DNA of 64,000 nt from Pseudonocardia oroxyli. GTDB lineage: Bacteria > Actinomycetota > Actinomycetes > Mycobacteriales > Pseudonocardiaceae. The notes beneath the pieces were generated by a model. The model was not told the origin of the DNA. It saw only the letters and a program-made list of their open reading frames with translations, and did not search any database. Made by a program: the position numbers and the translations under genes. How positions within the stretch are numbered: position 1 is the stretch's first letter; each line of letters opens with the position of its first letter. Shown here piece after piece: positions 34,550 to 42,540 of the stretch. The stretch spans positions 1 through 64,000 of the forward strand of contig NZ_FNBE01000009.1 in assembly GCF_900102195.1 (NCBI RefSeq), written 5' to 3'.

Positions 34550-35152
34550 CTACTCCGAGCCCGTCAGCCGCGCGTAGACGACGACGTTGTCCCGGTAGTT
34601 GCGGGTGGCGGCGTCGAACTCCCCGCCGCAGGTGATCAACCGCAGCTCGGACCCCGCGGTGTCCCCGTAGACGTCCTCGGTCGGGAAGGCCGACTTGTCG
34701 TACCGCGCGACCCGGTACGCGGTGAAGACCGCGGTGCTCCCGTCGGCGCGCGGCACCCTGATCCGGTCGCCCTCGCTCATCGCCTTGAGGTTGGTGAACG
34801 CCCCGGGCACGCCCCGGTAGTCCACGTGCGCGGCCAGCACCGCGGGCCCCGGCGCGCCGGGTGTGGGGCCGAGGGTGAACCAGCCGACCGTCGTCGCGTC
34901 CGGCGGGACCTCCAGCGCGCCCGCGCGGTCGATCCCGAGGCGCATGAGCGGGCCCGAGCGCACCCCGATCGTCGGTACCCCCAGACCCACCGGGTCCGAC
35001 GGCGCCAACGCGGCGATCGGGGCCGCGGCCGGTCGCGTCGCGGCCGGCTCGGCCGCGACGGGTGCGGGAGCCGGCGCGGGGGCGGGGGGCGGGGTGCTGC
35101 AGCCCGCCAGCGCGGCCAGCAGCAGGGCGGCGGCGAGCGCCCGGACCCTCAT
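34550..35152 (-). CDS. Class F sortase, predicted lipoprotein
   Basis: A 200-residue protein with a lipoprotein signal (LLLAALAGCS, lipobox Cys18), a Pro/Ala linker to about residue 55, and a compact sortase domain. Catalytic candidates: His in AVLAAHVDYRG, Cys in LRLITCGGEFD, Arg in TRNYRDNVVVYARL. Class F sortases occur across actinobacteria and their substrates are poorly known. The start overlaps the excalibur gene stop by ATGA, so the two are coupled and the excalibur protein may be a partner or substrate, though no LPXTG-type motif is seen in it. Confidence 0.88.
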   Translation of the reverse strand: MRVRALAAALLLAALAGCSTPPPAPAPAPAPVAAEPAATRPAAAPIAALAPSDPVGLGVPTIGVRSGPLMRLGIDRAGALEVPPDATTVGWFTLGPTPGAPGPAVLAAHVDYRGVPGAFTNLKAMSEGDRIRVPRADGSTAVFTAYRVARYDKSAFPTEDVYGDTAGSELRLITCGGEFDAATRNYRDNVVVYARLTGSE

Positions 35153-35742
35153 CGGAGGCCGGACCCGCCCGTCGCGACGCCCCCGAGCGGGAACACCGCG
35201 ACCTGACGGCCCTCGGTGCCGAACGCGTTCTCGCAGGCGATGCCGTCGTCGTCCGCGTCGAGCCGCTCGGGGTCGGAGGGGTTCGCGGTGAGGGCGGCCT
35301 GCGCCTCGGCCTGCGTGGCGAAGTCGGCGCAGTCGCGGTCGGCGACGGCGGGGGGCGCGCTCGCACCCCCGTTCCCGCCCGCGGCCGCCACGAACACCGG
35401 AGCGGCCTCGTGGGTCGGCTCCGGGGCGGACTCCTCGTGCTCGGAGGTCTCCTCCACCGGCTCGTCGGCGGGGGCGGCAGGCGTGGTGGGGGTCGTGGTC
35501 ACCGGGGCCTCGGCGCCGCTCGTGGGTGCGCCCGGAAGCGACTCGCACGGGATCCCGTCGCCGTTCCGGTCCATTGCGGCCGGGCGGCCCTGCGCCCTCC
35601 AATAGGCGTCCGCCTCCGCCCACGAGCTGAACGTGGTGCAGTTGCGGAGGTCGTCGGCGACGGCCGGTACGGCCGTCCCGAACAGGAGCGCCGCGGACGC
35701 GGAGACGAGTACGGCGGCGAGTCGGGTCGTGCGGGAAGGCAT
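35149..35742 (-). CDS. Secreted protein with two excalibur calcium-binding domains
   Basis: A 197-residue protein with a signal peptide ending at AVPAVADD (~30). Two excalibur motifs (D-x-D/N-x-D-G-x-x-C-E) occur at DRNGDGIPCESL (~57-68) and DADDDGIACENAF (near 165-177), each paired with an upstream Cys (LRNCTTF, DRDCADF). A Thr/Pro/Glu-rich linker (~75-130) separates them. Excalibur domains bind calcium in extracellular actinobacterial and Bacillus proteins. Directly upstream of and overlapping the class F sortase gene. Confidence 0.9.
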   Translation of the reverse strand: MPSRTTRLAAVLVSASAALLFGTAVPAVADDLRNCTTFSSWAEADAYWRAQGRPAAMDRNGDGIPCESLPGAPTSGAEAPVTTTPTTPAAPADEPVEETSEHEESAPEPTHEAAPVFVAAAGGNGGASAPPAVADRDCADFATQAEAQAALTANPSDPERLDADDDGIACENAFGTEGRQVAVFPLGGVATGGSGLR

Positions 35743-35843
35743 GCGTGTCCCATCGGTCGGGCTCGGCGGCCGCGTCCCTGCGACCGCCGTGCCCGACCTA
35801 TCGCCCTCATTACCCCGCCATTACCTCACCTCATCAAAGGTGA

Positions 35844-37721
35844 CTACTCCTTGCGCAGGACCGGGCGCAGTGCGTCGAGGATGTCGGGGTTCTCGATGGT
35901 GGAGGGCACGGGTTCGTCGAGGCCGTCGGCGATGCCGCGCATGGTCTTGCGGAGGATCTTGCCGCTGCGGGTCTTGGGCAGGGCGGCGACGACGGCGATC
36001 TCCTTGAGGCTGGCGACGGCGCCGATCTGGTCGCGGACCATCTGGACGAGCTCGGCGCGCAGCTGTTCGGGGTCGGGGTCGGCTCCTGCTTTGAGCACCA
36101 CGAACCCGCGGGGGATCTGGCCCTTCATGGTGTCCGCGACGCCGATGACGGCGCACTCGGCGACGTCGGGGTGGGAGGCGAGGACCTCCTCCATCCCGCC
36201 CGTCGAGAGCCGGTGTCCGGCGACGTTGATGACGTCGTCGGTGCGGCCCATGACGAACACGTAGCCGTCTTCGTCGATGCGGCCGCCGTCGCCGGTGAGG
36301 TAGTAGCCGTCGAAGGCGGACATGTAGGAGGAGACGAACCGGTCGTCGTCGTTCCACAGGGTCGGGAAGGCCCCCGGGGGCAGCGGGAGCTTGACCACGA
36401 TCGCCCCGTCCTCACCCGCGGGCACCGGCTTGCCCGCGGCGTCGAGGATCTGGACGTCCCAGCCGGGCAGCGGTTTCGTCGGCGAGCCGGGTTTGACGGG
36501 CAGCTGCTCGATGCCCACAGGGTCGGCGACGATGGGCCAGCCGGTCTCGGTCTGCCACCAGTGGTCGATCACCGGGATGTCCAGCAGCGCCGATGCCCAC
36601 CGGTAGGTCTCGGGGTCCAGCCGCTCCCCGGCCAGGAACAGGTACCGCAGCCGCGAGAGGTCGTACTTCTTCGCGTAGTCCCCGTCGGGGTCCTCCTTCT
36701 TCAGCGCCCGGAACGCCGTGGGGGCGGTGAACAGGGACCGGACCCCGTGTTCGGCGCAGACCCGCCAGAACTGGCCCGCGTCGGGGGTGCCGACGGGTTT
36801 GCCCTCGTAGAGCACGGTGGTCGCCCCGGCGAGCAGCGGGGCGTAGACGATGTAGGAGTGCCCGACGACCCAGCCGACGTCGGAGGCGGTGAAGATCGTC
36901 TGCCCGGGCCCGACGTCGTAGACGTTCGGCATCGACCAGGCCAGCGCGGTGGCGTAGCCGCCGCCGTCGCGGACCACGCCCTTGGGCTTGCCGGTGGTGC
37001 CGGAGGTGTAGAGCACGTACAGCGGGTCGGTGGAGCGGACCGGGACCGGCGCCGCGGGCGTCGCGCGCGCCACCGCGTCGGCCCAGTCCAGGTCGTCGGG
37101 GCCCATGGCGGCCTCGGCCTGGGGGCGTTGCAGGATCACCCGCTTGCCCGGCTTGTGCGTGGCGAGCTCGATCGCCTTGTCCAACAGGGGCTTGTACTCG
37201 ATGACCCGCGTGCCCTCGATCCCGCACGAGGCGGAGACGATCACCGCGGGCGTGGCGTCGTCGATGCGGACGGCGAGCTCCTTGGCGGCGAACCCGCCGA
37301 ACACCACCGAGTGCACCGCGCCGAGCCGGGCGCAGGCGAGCATCGCGATCGCGGCCTCGGGGACCATCGGCATGTAGACCACGACCCGGTCCCCGACTCC
37401 CACCCCGAGATCGCGCAGGACTCCGGCGAAGCGGGCCACCTCTTCGGTCAGCTCACCGTAGGTGTAGGTGCGCTGGGTCCCGGTGACCGGAGAGTCGTAG
37501 ATCAGGGCGGCCTGGTCGCCGCGACCTGCGGCGACGTGGCGGTCCAGGGCGTTGTGGGCGACGTTGAGCACGCCGTCGGGGAACCAGCGGTAGAAGGGCG
37601 GGTTCGACTCGTCCAAGGCCCGTGTCGGGGCCTGCTCCCACTCCAGCGCCCGGGCCGCGTCCAGCCAGAACCCCTCCCGGTCCTGCACCGCGGCCTGGAA
37701 GACCTCCTCGTACGCACCCAC
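35844..37721 (-). CDS. Acyl-CoA synthetase, propionyl/acetyl-CoA type (PrpE-like)
   Basis: A 625-residue ACS-type adenylate-forming enzyme. SVVFGGFAAKELAVRIDDATP, the P-loop YTSGTTGKPKGVVRDGGGYATAL, DHWWQTETGWPI and GYYLTGDGGRIDEDGYVFVMGRTDDVINVAGHRLSTGGMEE are hallmarks of acetyl/propionyl-CoA synthetases, with the acylation-sensitive lysine in TRSGKILRKTMR near residue 590. The ...GGYATAL... and DPDGDYAKKYDLS segments favour the PrpE branch over Acs. Activates short-chain acids. No regulator or methylcitrate genes adjoin it. Confidence 0.92.
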   Translation of the reverse strand: MGAYEEVFQAAVQDREGFWLDAARALEWEQAPTRALDESNPPFYRWFPDGVLNVAHNALDRHVAAGRGDQAALIYDSPVTGTQRTYTYGELTEEVARFAGVLRDLGVGVGDRVVVYMPMVPEAAIAMLACARLGAVHSVVFGGFAAKELAVRIDDATPAVIVSASCGIEGTRVIEYKPLLDKAIELATHKPGKRVILQRPQAEAAMGPDDLDWADAVARATPAAPVPVRSTDPLYVLYTSGTTGKPKGVVRDGGGYATALAWSMPNVYDVGPGQTIFTASDVGWVVGHSYIVYAPLLAGATTVLYEGKPVGTPDAGQFWRVCAEHGVRSLFTAPTAFRALKKEDPDGDYAKKYDLSRLRYLFLAGERLDPETYRWASALLDIPVIDHWWQTETGWPIVADPVGIEQLPVKPGSPTKPLPGWDVQILDAAGKPVPAGEDGAIVVKLPLPPGAFPTLWNDDDRFVSSYMSAFDGYYLTGDGGRIDEDGYVFVMGRTDDVINVAGHRLSTGGMEEVLASHPDVAECAVIGVADTMKGQIPRGFVVLKAGADPDPEQLRAELVQMVRDQIGAVASLKEIAVVAALPKTRSGKILRKTMRGIADGLDEPVPSTIENPDILDALRPVLRKE

Positions 37722-37922
37722 CGGCGACCTCCTGACCTCGACGTCTCTGCGGCAGACCCTAAGGCGTTTCTCCCGACGGGGACACCGCCGCGCTCGCCGA
37801 GCAGGCGCTCACAGGAGGTGATGTCGGGTCCACGTAACGTCACCCGGCGCGGGGCCGATACGCGAATGGACGGGCGTGATCGTTCGTCCGGGTGAACGGC
37901 TCTTCCCTCGAAAGGGGCACAG

Positions 37923-39176
37923 GTGCGCGCACTGCTGGCGTGGCTGACCGGGGTGGCGGCGCTGTTGAGCGTGGGCCTGGTCGCGCTGCCCCCGTCGGCT
38001 GCTCCCGCTTCGGCGACGGCGCCCGCGCCGGACTGCGGCGCCGCGTGGGTCGGCGCGTGGCGCACGAGCCCGCAGCCCGGATCGGGCGCGGACGTCGCGG
38101 GCCGCACACTGCGCATGATCGCGACCCCGCAGGCGACCGGCACCGAGCTGCGCATCCGGGTCTCCAACCGGTTCGGTGCCTCCCCGCTCCAGGTCGGCTC
38201 GGCCTCGGTCGGGCTCGCCGGCGCGGGGGCGGAGCTGGTGTCGGGCTCCGGGCGGCCGGTGACGTTCGACGGCGCGCCCGGCGTCGTCGTGCCCCCGGGG
38301 GCGGAGTGGGCGAGCGACCCGGTCACGTTCGTCGCCGAGCGCGGACGGGCGGTCGCCGTCAGCCTCTTCGTCCCGACCGCGCCCGCGCTCGTCTCGGTGC
38401 ACCCCGTCGCGCTCACGACCTCCTACGTCTCCGAGCCGGGGTCCGTCGTCGACGACCCGTCCGGCGCCGCCTTCACCCGGCCGGTGACCTCGTGGTCGGT
38501 GCTCTCGGGGCTGGACGTGCTGACCCCGCGGACCGAGCACGCCGTCGTCCTCGTGGGGGACTCGATCACCGACGGGGTGGGTGCCACGGCAGGCACCCGC
38601 TGGTCCGACGCCCTCGCCGAGCGCCTCACCGGGGCGCTGACCATGCCGGTGCTCAACGCCGGGATCTCGGCGAACCAGCTGGTCGCGGGCGTCAGCGGGC
38701 CGCCCCCCGCGCAGCGGTACGCGACGGACGTGGCGGACGTGCCGGGGGCGACGGACGTCGTGCTGCACATCGGGACCAACGATCTGGCCGCCGGGCGGTC
38801 CGCCGGGGAGGTCACCGCGGGGCTGGCCGGCTACGCCGACCGGGCGCGGGCCGACGGGCACCGGGTCTTCCTGACCACGATCACGCCGTCGAACGCGGGG
38901 GCGCACGGCCTGGCGACGGCGCAGCGGGACGCGGTCAACCGCTGGCTGCGCACCGAGGGTGCGGCCCACGCGGACGGCGTGTTCGACTTCGCCGCCGCGG
39001 TCGCCGACCCGAGCGACCCGACGCGCCTGGCCGCGGCCTACGACTCCGGCGACGGCCTGCACCTCTCGCCCGCCGGCTACCGCGCGCTGGCCGGCGCCGT
39101 GGACGTCGGACGGCTGACGGGCAGCCCGTGCCTGGCCGAGGACGCCGCACAGGTGCGGGCCTCGGCCGCACGCTGA
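37923..39176 (+). CDS. Secreted SGNH/GDSL hydrolase
   Basis: A 417-residue exported esterase (GTG start, signal peptide to about residue 30). A beta-rich N-terminal domain begins CGAAWVGAWRTSPQPGS. The SGNH block I is VVLVGDSITDGVGATAG (Ser near 214), block III HIGTNDLAAG supplies Asn, and block V DGLHLSPAGYRALA supplies the catalytic Asp/His near 380. Similar proteins act on plant or bacterial polysaccharide acetyl esters. Convergent with the copper operon. Confidence 0.9.
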   Translation: MRALLAWLTGVAALLSVGLVALPPSAAPASATAPAPDCGAAWVGAWRTSPQPGSGADVAGRTLRMIATPQATGTELRIRVSNRFGASPLQVGSASVGLAGAGAELVSGSGRPVTFDGAPGVVVPPGAEWASDPVTFVAERGRAVAVSLFVPTAPALVSVHPVALTTSYVSEPGSVVDDPSGAAFTRPVTSWSVLSGLDVLTPRTEHAVVLVGDSITDGVGATAGTRWSDALAERLTGALTMPVLNAGISANQLVAGVSGPPPAQRYATDVADVPGATDVVLHIGTNDLAAGRSAGEVTAGLAGYADRARADGHRVFLTTITPSNAGAHGLATAQRDAVNRWLRTEGAAHADGVFDFAAAVADPSDPTRLAAAYDSGDGLHLSPAGYRALAGAVDVGRLTGSPCLAEDAAQVRASAAR

Positions 39177-39186
39177 GGGCCGGTGC

Positions 39187-39474
39187 CTACACGGTGCGCA
39201 GCGGGCCGGTCGGGGGCTCCTCGCGGCCGAGCCGTTCGACGAGCCAGGTCGCGGCGAGGGCGGCCGGGGTGACGCCCTGCTCGGCGGCGACCCGACGCAG
39301 CTCCTCGGCCTGGATCCCCGGCAGGCGGACCTGCAGCGTCTCGCTCAGGCTGCCGGTCGCCGCCGGGTCGGGGGCGAGGGCGGCGAGGTAGGAGTCGAGC
39401 TCGGGATCGTGCGGTTCGAGCTCGGGAACGGGCGCGGCCCGTCGCGCTCCGTGCTTCGGTGCGTGACGGGCCAT
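39187..39474 (-). CDS. Small ribbon-helix-helix-like protein
   Basis: A 95-residue protein with a basic N terminus and an acidic middle. The C-terminal ~45 residues (SETLQVRLPGIQAEELRRVAAEQGVTPAALAATWLVERL) show the strand-helix-helix pattern of CopG/RHH DNA-binding proteins. No toxin gene adjoins it. It is 15 bases after copZ on the same strand, so it may be the third gene of the CsoR operon. Function not known. Confidence 0.7.
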   Translation of the reverse strand: MARHAPKHGARRAAPVPELEPHDPELDSYLAALAPDPAATGSLSETLQVRLPGIQAEELRRVAAEQGVTPAALAATWLVERLGREEPPTGPLRTV

Positions 39475-39489
39475 GGGCCGACAGTAGCC

Positions 39490-39708
39490 CTACGCCAGGG
39501 TGTAGCCCGCCTCGACCACGGCGGCCTCGATCTCGGGACGGGCGAGCGGGCGGTCGCTGGAGATCGTCACCGCGCCGCTGTCCAGCACGACGTCCACCGA
39601 CCGGACGCCGGCGATCTCGCCGACCTCCTCCTGGACCGAGCTGGTGCAGTGGTTGCAGGTCATGCCGACGACGGTCACGGTGGTCTGGAACGGGGTCTGG
39701 ACGGTCAT
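39490..39708 (-). CDS. copZ: Copper chaperone, heavy-metal-associated domain
   Basis: A 72-residue HMA-domain protein with the GMTCNHC metal site (M15-T-C-N-H-C) and the characteristic SVQEEVGEIAGVRSVDVVLDSGAVTISS fold. It would ferry Cu(I) in the cytosol. It lies 33 bases downstream of csoR on the same strand. The usual partner, a P1B-type copper ATPase, is not found in this window. Confidence 0.92.
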   Translation of the reverse strand: MTVQTPFQTTVTVVGMTCNHCTSSVQEEVGEIAGVRSVDVVLDSGAVTISSDRPLARPEIEAAVVEAGYTLA

Positions 39709-39741
39709 CTCGACTGCCTCTCGGTGCGTTGCGGGGAGCTG

Positions 39742-40023
39742 TCAGGACTTGACGAGCCGGGCGATGGCGTCGGCGGCTTCCTTCACCTTCGCGGCGCCCT
39801 CCTCGGGGGACTGGCGGGCGGCGTCGACGACGCACCCGGCCATGTGCTCCTCGAGCAGCTCGAGAGCGAACGACTGCAGGGCCCGGGTGGCGGCGGAGAC
39901 CTGGGTCAGGATGTCGATGCAGTACACGTCGTCGTCCACCATCCGCTGCAGGCCACGGACCTGGCCCTCGATCCGGCGCAGCCGGCGCAGGTGTGCCTCG
40001 CGCGAGTCCGCGTATCCGTGCAT
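39742..40023 (-). CDS. csoR: Copper-sensing repressor CsoR
   Basis: A 93-residue all-helical repressor. RLRRIEGQVRGLQRMV is the family N-terminal helix, and the Cu(I) ligands Cys-x-His-x3-Cys are present as VYCIDIL (Cys35), EEHMAGC (His and Cys around 60-64). Apo-CsoR binds DNA and releases on Cu(I) binding (established for M. tuberculosis CsoR). A matching pseudo-palindrome lies 36 bases upstream. ATG at 40023 gives the normal family length. Confidence 0.95.
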   Translation of the reverse strand: MHGYADSREAHLRRLRRIEGQVRGLQRMVDDDVYCIDILTQVSAATRALQSFALELLEEHMAGCVVDAARQSPEEGAAKVKEAADAIARLVKS

Positions 40024-40058
40024 CCCGCCTCCGCTCGTCGTGTCGCTCGCCGCCCAGC

Positions 40059-40075
40059 ATACCCCTCCGGGGTAC
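40059..40075. promoter_or_regulatory. CsoR operator
   Basis: ATACCCCTCCGGGGTAC: a 7-3-7 pseudo-palindrome with one mismatch, matching the G/C-tract operators bound by CsoR, located just upstream of csoR. Implies autoregulation of the csoR-copZ operon. Confidence 0.8.
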
Positions 40076-40333
40076 GGGCGGGCCGCCACCCCGTTTGTTC
40101 GGACGGTGTCCGGGTCGTGACGCAACGTCGTGGTCCTCACCCGGGAAGGGGCATGCGCCGACGGTCTCGGATGGGTAACGTTCCGGCCACGGCCACGGGG
40201 GTGGTCGGCGGGAGGCTTCGGGTCGACGGACGCGGCGCCGGTCGGGGGATCGGCGGTCGTGCGTCTCGTCGTGCCCGCAGGTCCGTGCGGTCCACCCCAC
40301 GGGCGTTCGGGGTGCGACACGAGGGAGACGCCG

Positions 40334-40579
40334 TTGAGCGGGATCGTGAGGACCGGAGTCGTGAACGAGGGTGTCGCCGCATCGGACGGGGAGGACCGCG
40401 GGTCGATCCCGAGCCCGCGCAACGCCGCGGACGCCTACCGGGTGTCCGACGAGGAGCTGCACCGCGCCCGCAAGGTCGTCGCCGACAACTCGCAAGGCCC
40501 GGACGATCTCCGGCTGCTCCTCGACATGCTCGGCCTGGTGTCCGGCAACCCCGATCTGCCACCCCCGGTGAGCCGCTGA
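40334..40579 (+). CDS. Small hypothetical protein
   Basis: An 81-residue frame from TTG 40334, chosen because GAGGGAG precedes it by 6-7 bases; in-frame GTGs at 40346 and 40361 are alternatives. The C-terminal part (NAADAYRVSDEELHRARKVVADNSQGPDDLRLLLDMLGL) is predicted helical and looks like natural protein, unlike the upstream extension. No Cys, no signal peptide, no family recognised. Located between the copper operon and the tRNA cluster. Confidence 0.6.
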   Translation: MSGIVRTGVVNEGVAASDGEDRGSIPSPRNAADAYRVSDEELHRARKVVADNSQGPDDLRLLLDMLGLVSGNPDLPPPVSR

Positions 40580-40684
40580 GAACTGTGCGGCAGGTCTCAC
40601 CGGGGCCGCATCCGGCGAACCGACCCGCTCTCGACCGCCCGCACCCCCGCTGAGCTGGGACGATCCAGCGGGGGAGGGGTGGTG

Positions 40685-40713
40685 GTGAAGCCCGGTGCGG
40701 GGTGTCGTAAGCT
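40685..40713 (+). promoter_or_regulatory. Candidate promoter of the tRNA cluster
   Basis: -35-like GTGAAG at 40685-40690 and -10-like TAAGCT at 40708-40713, 17 bases apart, 58 bases before tRNA-Glu. A bulged hairpin (CCAACGG/CCGTTGG, 40724-40741) lies between. Confidence 0.4.
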
Positions 40714-40770
40714 CTCCTTGCTCCCAACGGACAGCCGTTGGAGGTCGAGGACAGCCTCCGGGTCGTCCGA

Positions 40771-40843
40771 GCCCCCATCGTCTAGCGGCCTAGGACTCCG
40801 CCCTTTCAAGGCGGCAGCGCGGGTTCGAATCCCGTTGGGGGTA
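40771..40843 (+). tRNA. tRNA-Glu (anticodon TTC)
   Basis: 73 bases with a complete cloverleaf: acceptor GCCCCCA/TGGGGGT (one G-T pair), anticodon stem CCGCC/GGCGG around loop CTTTCAA (anticodon TTC), T-arm GCGGGTTCGAATCCCGT, discriminator A. CCA is not encoded. Confidence 0.95.
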
Positions 40844-40857
40844 CGGTTTCACAGCAA

Positions 40858-40931
40858 GGCCCAGTGGCGCAGTTGGTTAGCGCGTCGCCCTGTCACGGCG
40901 AAGGTCGCGGGTTCGAGTCCCGTCTGGGTCG
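40858..40931 (+). tRNA. tRNA-Asp (anticodon GTC)
   Basis: 74 bases: acceptor GGCCCAG/CTGGGTC, anticodon stem TCGCC/GGCGA around CTGTCAC (anticodon GTC), T-arm with GGTTCGAGTCC, discriminator G as usual for tRNA-Asp. Fourteen bases after tRNA-Glu. Confidence 0.95.
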
Positions 40932-40962
40932 CTTCACTCTCCAGGTTCCGCTCCGGAGCCGG

Positions 40963-41036
40963 GGCCAGGTAGCTCAGTTGGTACGAGCGTCCGCCTGAAA
41001 AGCGGAAGGTCGGCGGTTCGACCCCGCCCCTGGCCA
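40963..41036 (+). tRNA. tRNA-Phe (anticodon GAA), integration target of the AICE
   Basis: 74 bases: acceptor GGCCAGG/CCTGGCC, anticodon stem CCGCC/GGCGG around TGAAAA (anticodon GAA), discriminator A. From position 40993 onward its 3' half is part of the 58-bp repeat shared with 53270-53327, so integration rebuilt an intact gene at this end. Confidence 0.95.
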
Positions 41037-41050
41037 CACCTTCTCACCAG
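40993..41050 (+). repeat. attL, 58-bp direct repeat overlapping tRNA-Phe
   Basis: Runs from GCCTGAAAAG in the tRNA anticodon arm, through the acceptor end, to TTCTCACCAG. Identical to 53270-53327. It lies 60 bases from the integrase stop codon, the usual int-att arrangement. Confidence 0.93.
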
Positions 41051-41110
41051 CGGATTCTCCGCTCGGCACCGTCCCGATCTCCCCGGTTGACGGCAACCGT
41101 GACGGCAACG

Positions 41111-42343
41111 TCATCGGAGTCTCTCGTCCAGTTTCAGCAGCGCAGCGCGCTTCTCGGCCAGCGAGGCGTGGGCGTAGATGTTCATCGTCACGCCGATGTC
41201 CGCGTGCCCGACGATCTCCCGCACGATGTGCGGCGGCACCCCGAGATCGAGCAGCAGGCTCACGCAGGTGTGGCGCAGGTCGTGGAACCGGACCGGCCCC
41301 AGCCCGAGGGAGGCGCGGAGCGGGTGCCAGCTCCGACGCAGGTTGTCCGGCTCGATGGGCGTGCCCACGGTCGAGGTGAACACGAGCCCGCTGTCGGTCC
41401 AGCGGCCCTCGCCGGCCTGGCTCGCCTCCCACGCCTGCTTCGCCTTGTGCGACTTCAACGCCTCGACGCACAGCCCGATCAGCGGCACGGTGCGCTCCGA
41501 GCTCAGCGTCTTGGCCGGCACGAACCGGAGCTCCCCGTCGACCCGTTGCAGGGTCTGGACGATCTCCAAGGTCCCGGCGGTGAGGTCGACGTCCGACCAG
41601 CGGAGTCCGAGCAGCTCGGCCCGGCGCATCCCCAGGTAGAGCGTGAGGACGTACAGGGCGTGCAGCCGGTCGCTCGCGGAGGCGGTGACGAGCTTGCGCG
41701 CCTGCTCGATGTCGATGCCCCGGTGCACCCGATAGCGCGGGGTGGGGACCGAGACCAGCCGAGCGACGTTGCGGAAGACGATCTCCTCCTTCACCGCGTT
41801 CTGGAGCGCGTTGCGGAGCACGGCGTGGACCTGCTGGATCGTCCGGACGGACGGGAACGACTCGCAGCAGTCGCCGACCGCGCAGCACTTCCGCTTCTTC
41901 TCCGGTCGCCGGGCGTCGATCCCCTCGGCGCAGCAGCGGCAGCGGTGCTCGACGACGGCCAGGAGCCGGCGCACGTCCGCGGCCTGGAGGCCCTTGAGCC
42001 GCTTGCGGCCGAGCACCGGCACGATGTGCACCCGCACGACGACCTCGTAGCCCTGGTGGGTCTTGGGCTTCGCGGTCGGCCGGACGACGTGCTCGAGCCA
42101 GTACTCGAGGTAGCGGTCGACGGTCCAGGACTCCGACGGCATGGGGATGCCCTGGCGGGACAGGCGTTGCAGCTCCGAGAGCTTGTCGAACACCTCGTCA
42201 CGGGTCTTGCCGTAGACGCGCTGGCGCCGTCGCGAGCCGTCGGACATGAGCACATAGGCCGCGCCCTCGTAGCGCCCGTCGGCCCGCGGGTAGATCGTGC
42301 CCTCCCCGTTCGCCCGCTTCCGGGCGCGCCGAGCCGGCGGCAT
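41111..42343 (-). CDS. int: Tyrosine site-specific integrase
   Basis: A 410-residue tyrosine recombinase. The N-terminal part has the arm-binding domain (GTIYPRADGRYEGAAYVLMSDGSRRR) and a SAM-like core-binding domain interrupted by a Cys-rich insertion (CRCCAEGIDARR...KCCAVGDCCESF, ~135-162) as in other AICE integrases. Catalytic residues: Arg in GMRRAELLGLRW (~241), His-x-x-Arg in HDLRHTC (~353), GHAD, and the nucleophile Tyr in MNIYAHAS (~389). It overlaps the excisionase stop by one base (TAATG) and sits next to attL in tRNA-Phe. Confidence 0.96.
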   Translation of the reverse strand: MPPARRARKRANGEGTIYPRADGRYEGAAYVLMSDGSRRRQRVYGKTRDEVFDKLSELQRLSRQGIPMPSESWTVDRYLEYWLEHVVRPTAKPKTHQGYEVVVRVHIVPVLGRKRLKGLQAADVRRLLAVVEHRCRCCAEGIDARRPEKKRKCCAVGDCCESFPSVRTIQQVHAVLRNALQNAVKEEIVFRNVARLVSVPTPRYRVHRGIDIEQARKLVTASASDRLHALYVLTLYLGMRRAELLGLRWSDVDLTAGTLEIVQTLQRVDGELRFVPAKTLSSERTVPLIGLCVEALKSHKAKQAWEASQAGEGRWTDSGLVFTSTVGTPIEPDNLRRSWHPLRASLGLGPVRFHDLRHTCVSLLLDLGVPPHIVREIVGHADIGVTMNIYAHASLAEKRAALLKLDERLR

Positions 42344-42522
42344 TAGGCGACCTCCTCGTCGGCCTGGGCCACGAACTCACGGATGGCGTCGACCGGGATG
42401 CGGCGGACGCGGCCGATCTTGCGCGAGCGGAGCTGGTGCGTCCGGATCAGGTCGTAGACCCGGGTGCGGCTGATCTGCAGCGTCCGAGCCGCCTCCTCGA
42501 CGGTCAGGAACACAGGTTCCAC
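42343..42522 (-). CDS. xis: Excisionase / MerR-type HTH protein
   Basis: A 59-residue protein from GTG 42522, behind GGAAGGAG. It is a winged-helix excisionase: LTVEEAARTLQISRTRVYDLIRTHQLRSRK then IGRVRRIPVDAIREFV. Such proteins bind near att sites and direct Int toward excision. It lies between rep and int and overlaps int by one base, so the three are co-expressed. Confidence 0.93.
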   Translation of the reverse strand: MEPVFLTVEEAARTLQISRTRVYDLIRTHQLRSRKIGRVRRIPVDAIREFVAQADEEVA

Positions 42523-42540
42523 GGTTCTCTCCTTCCTCGA

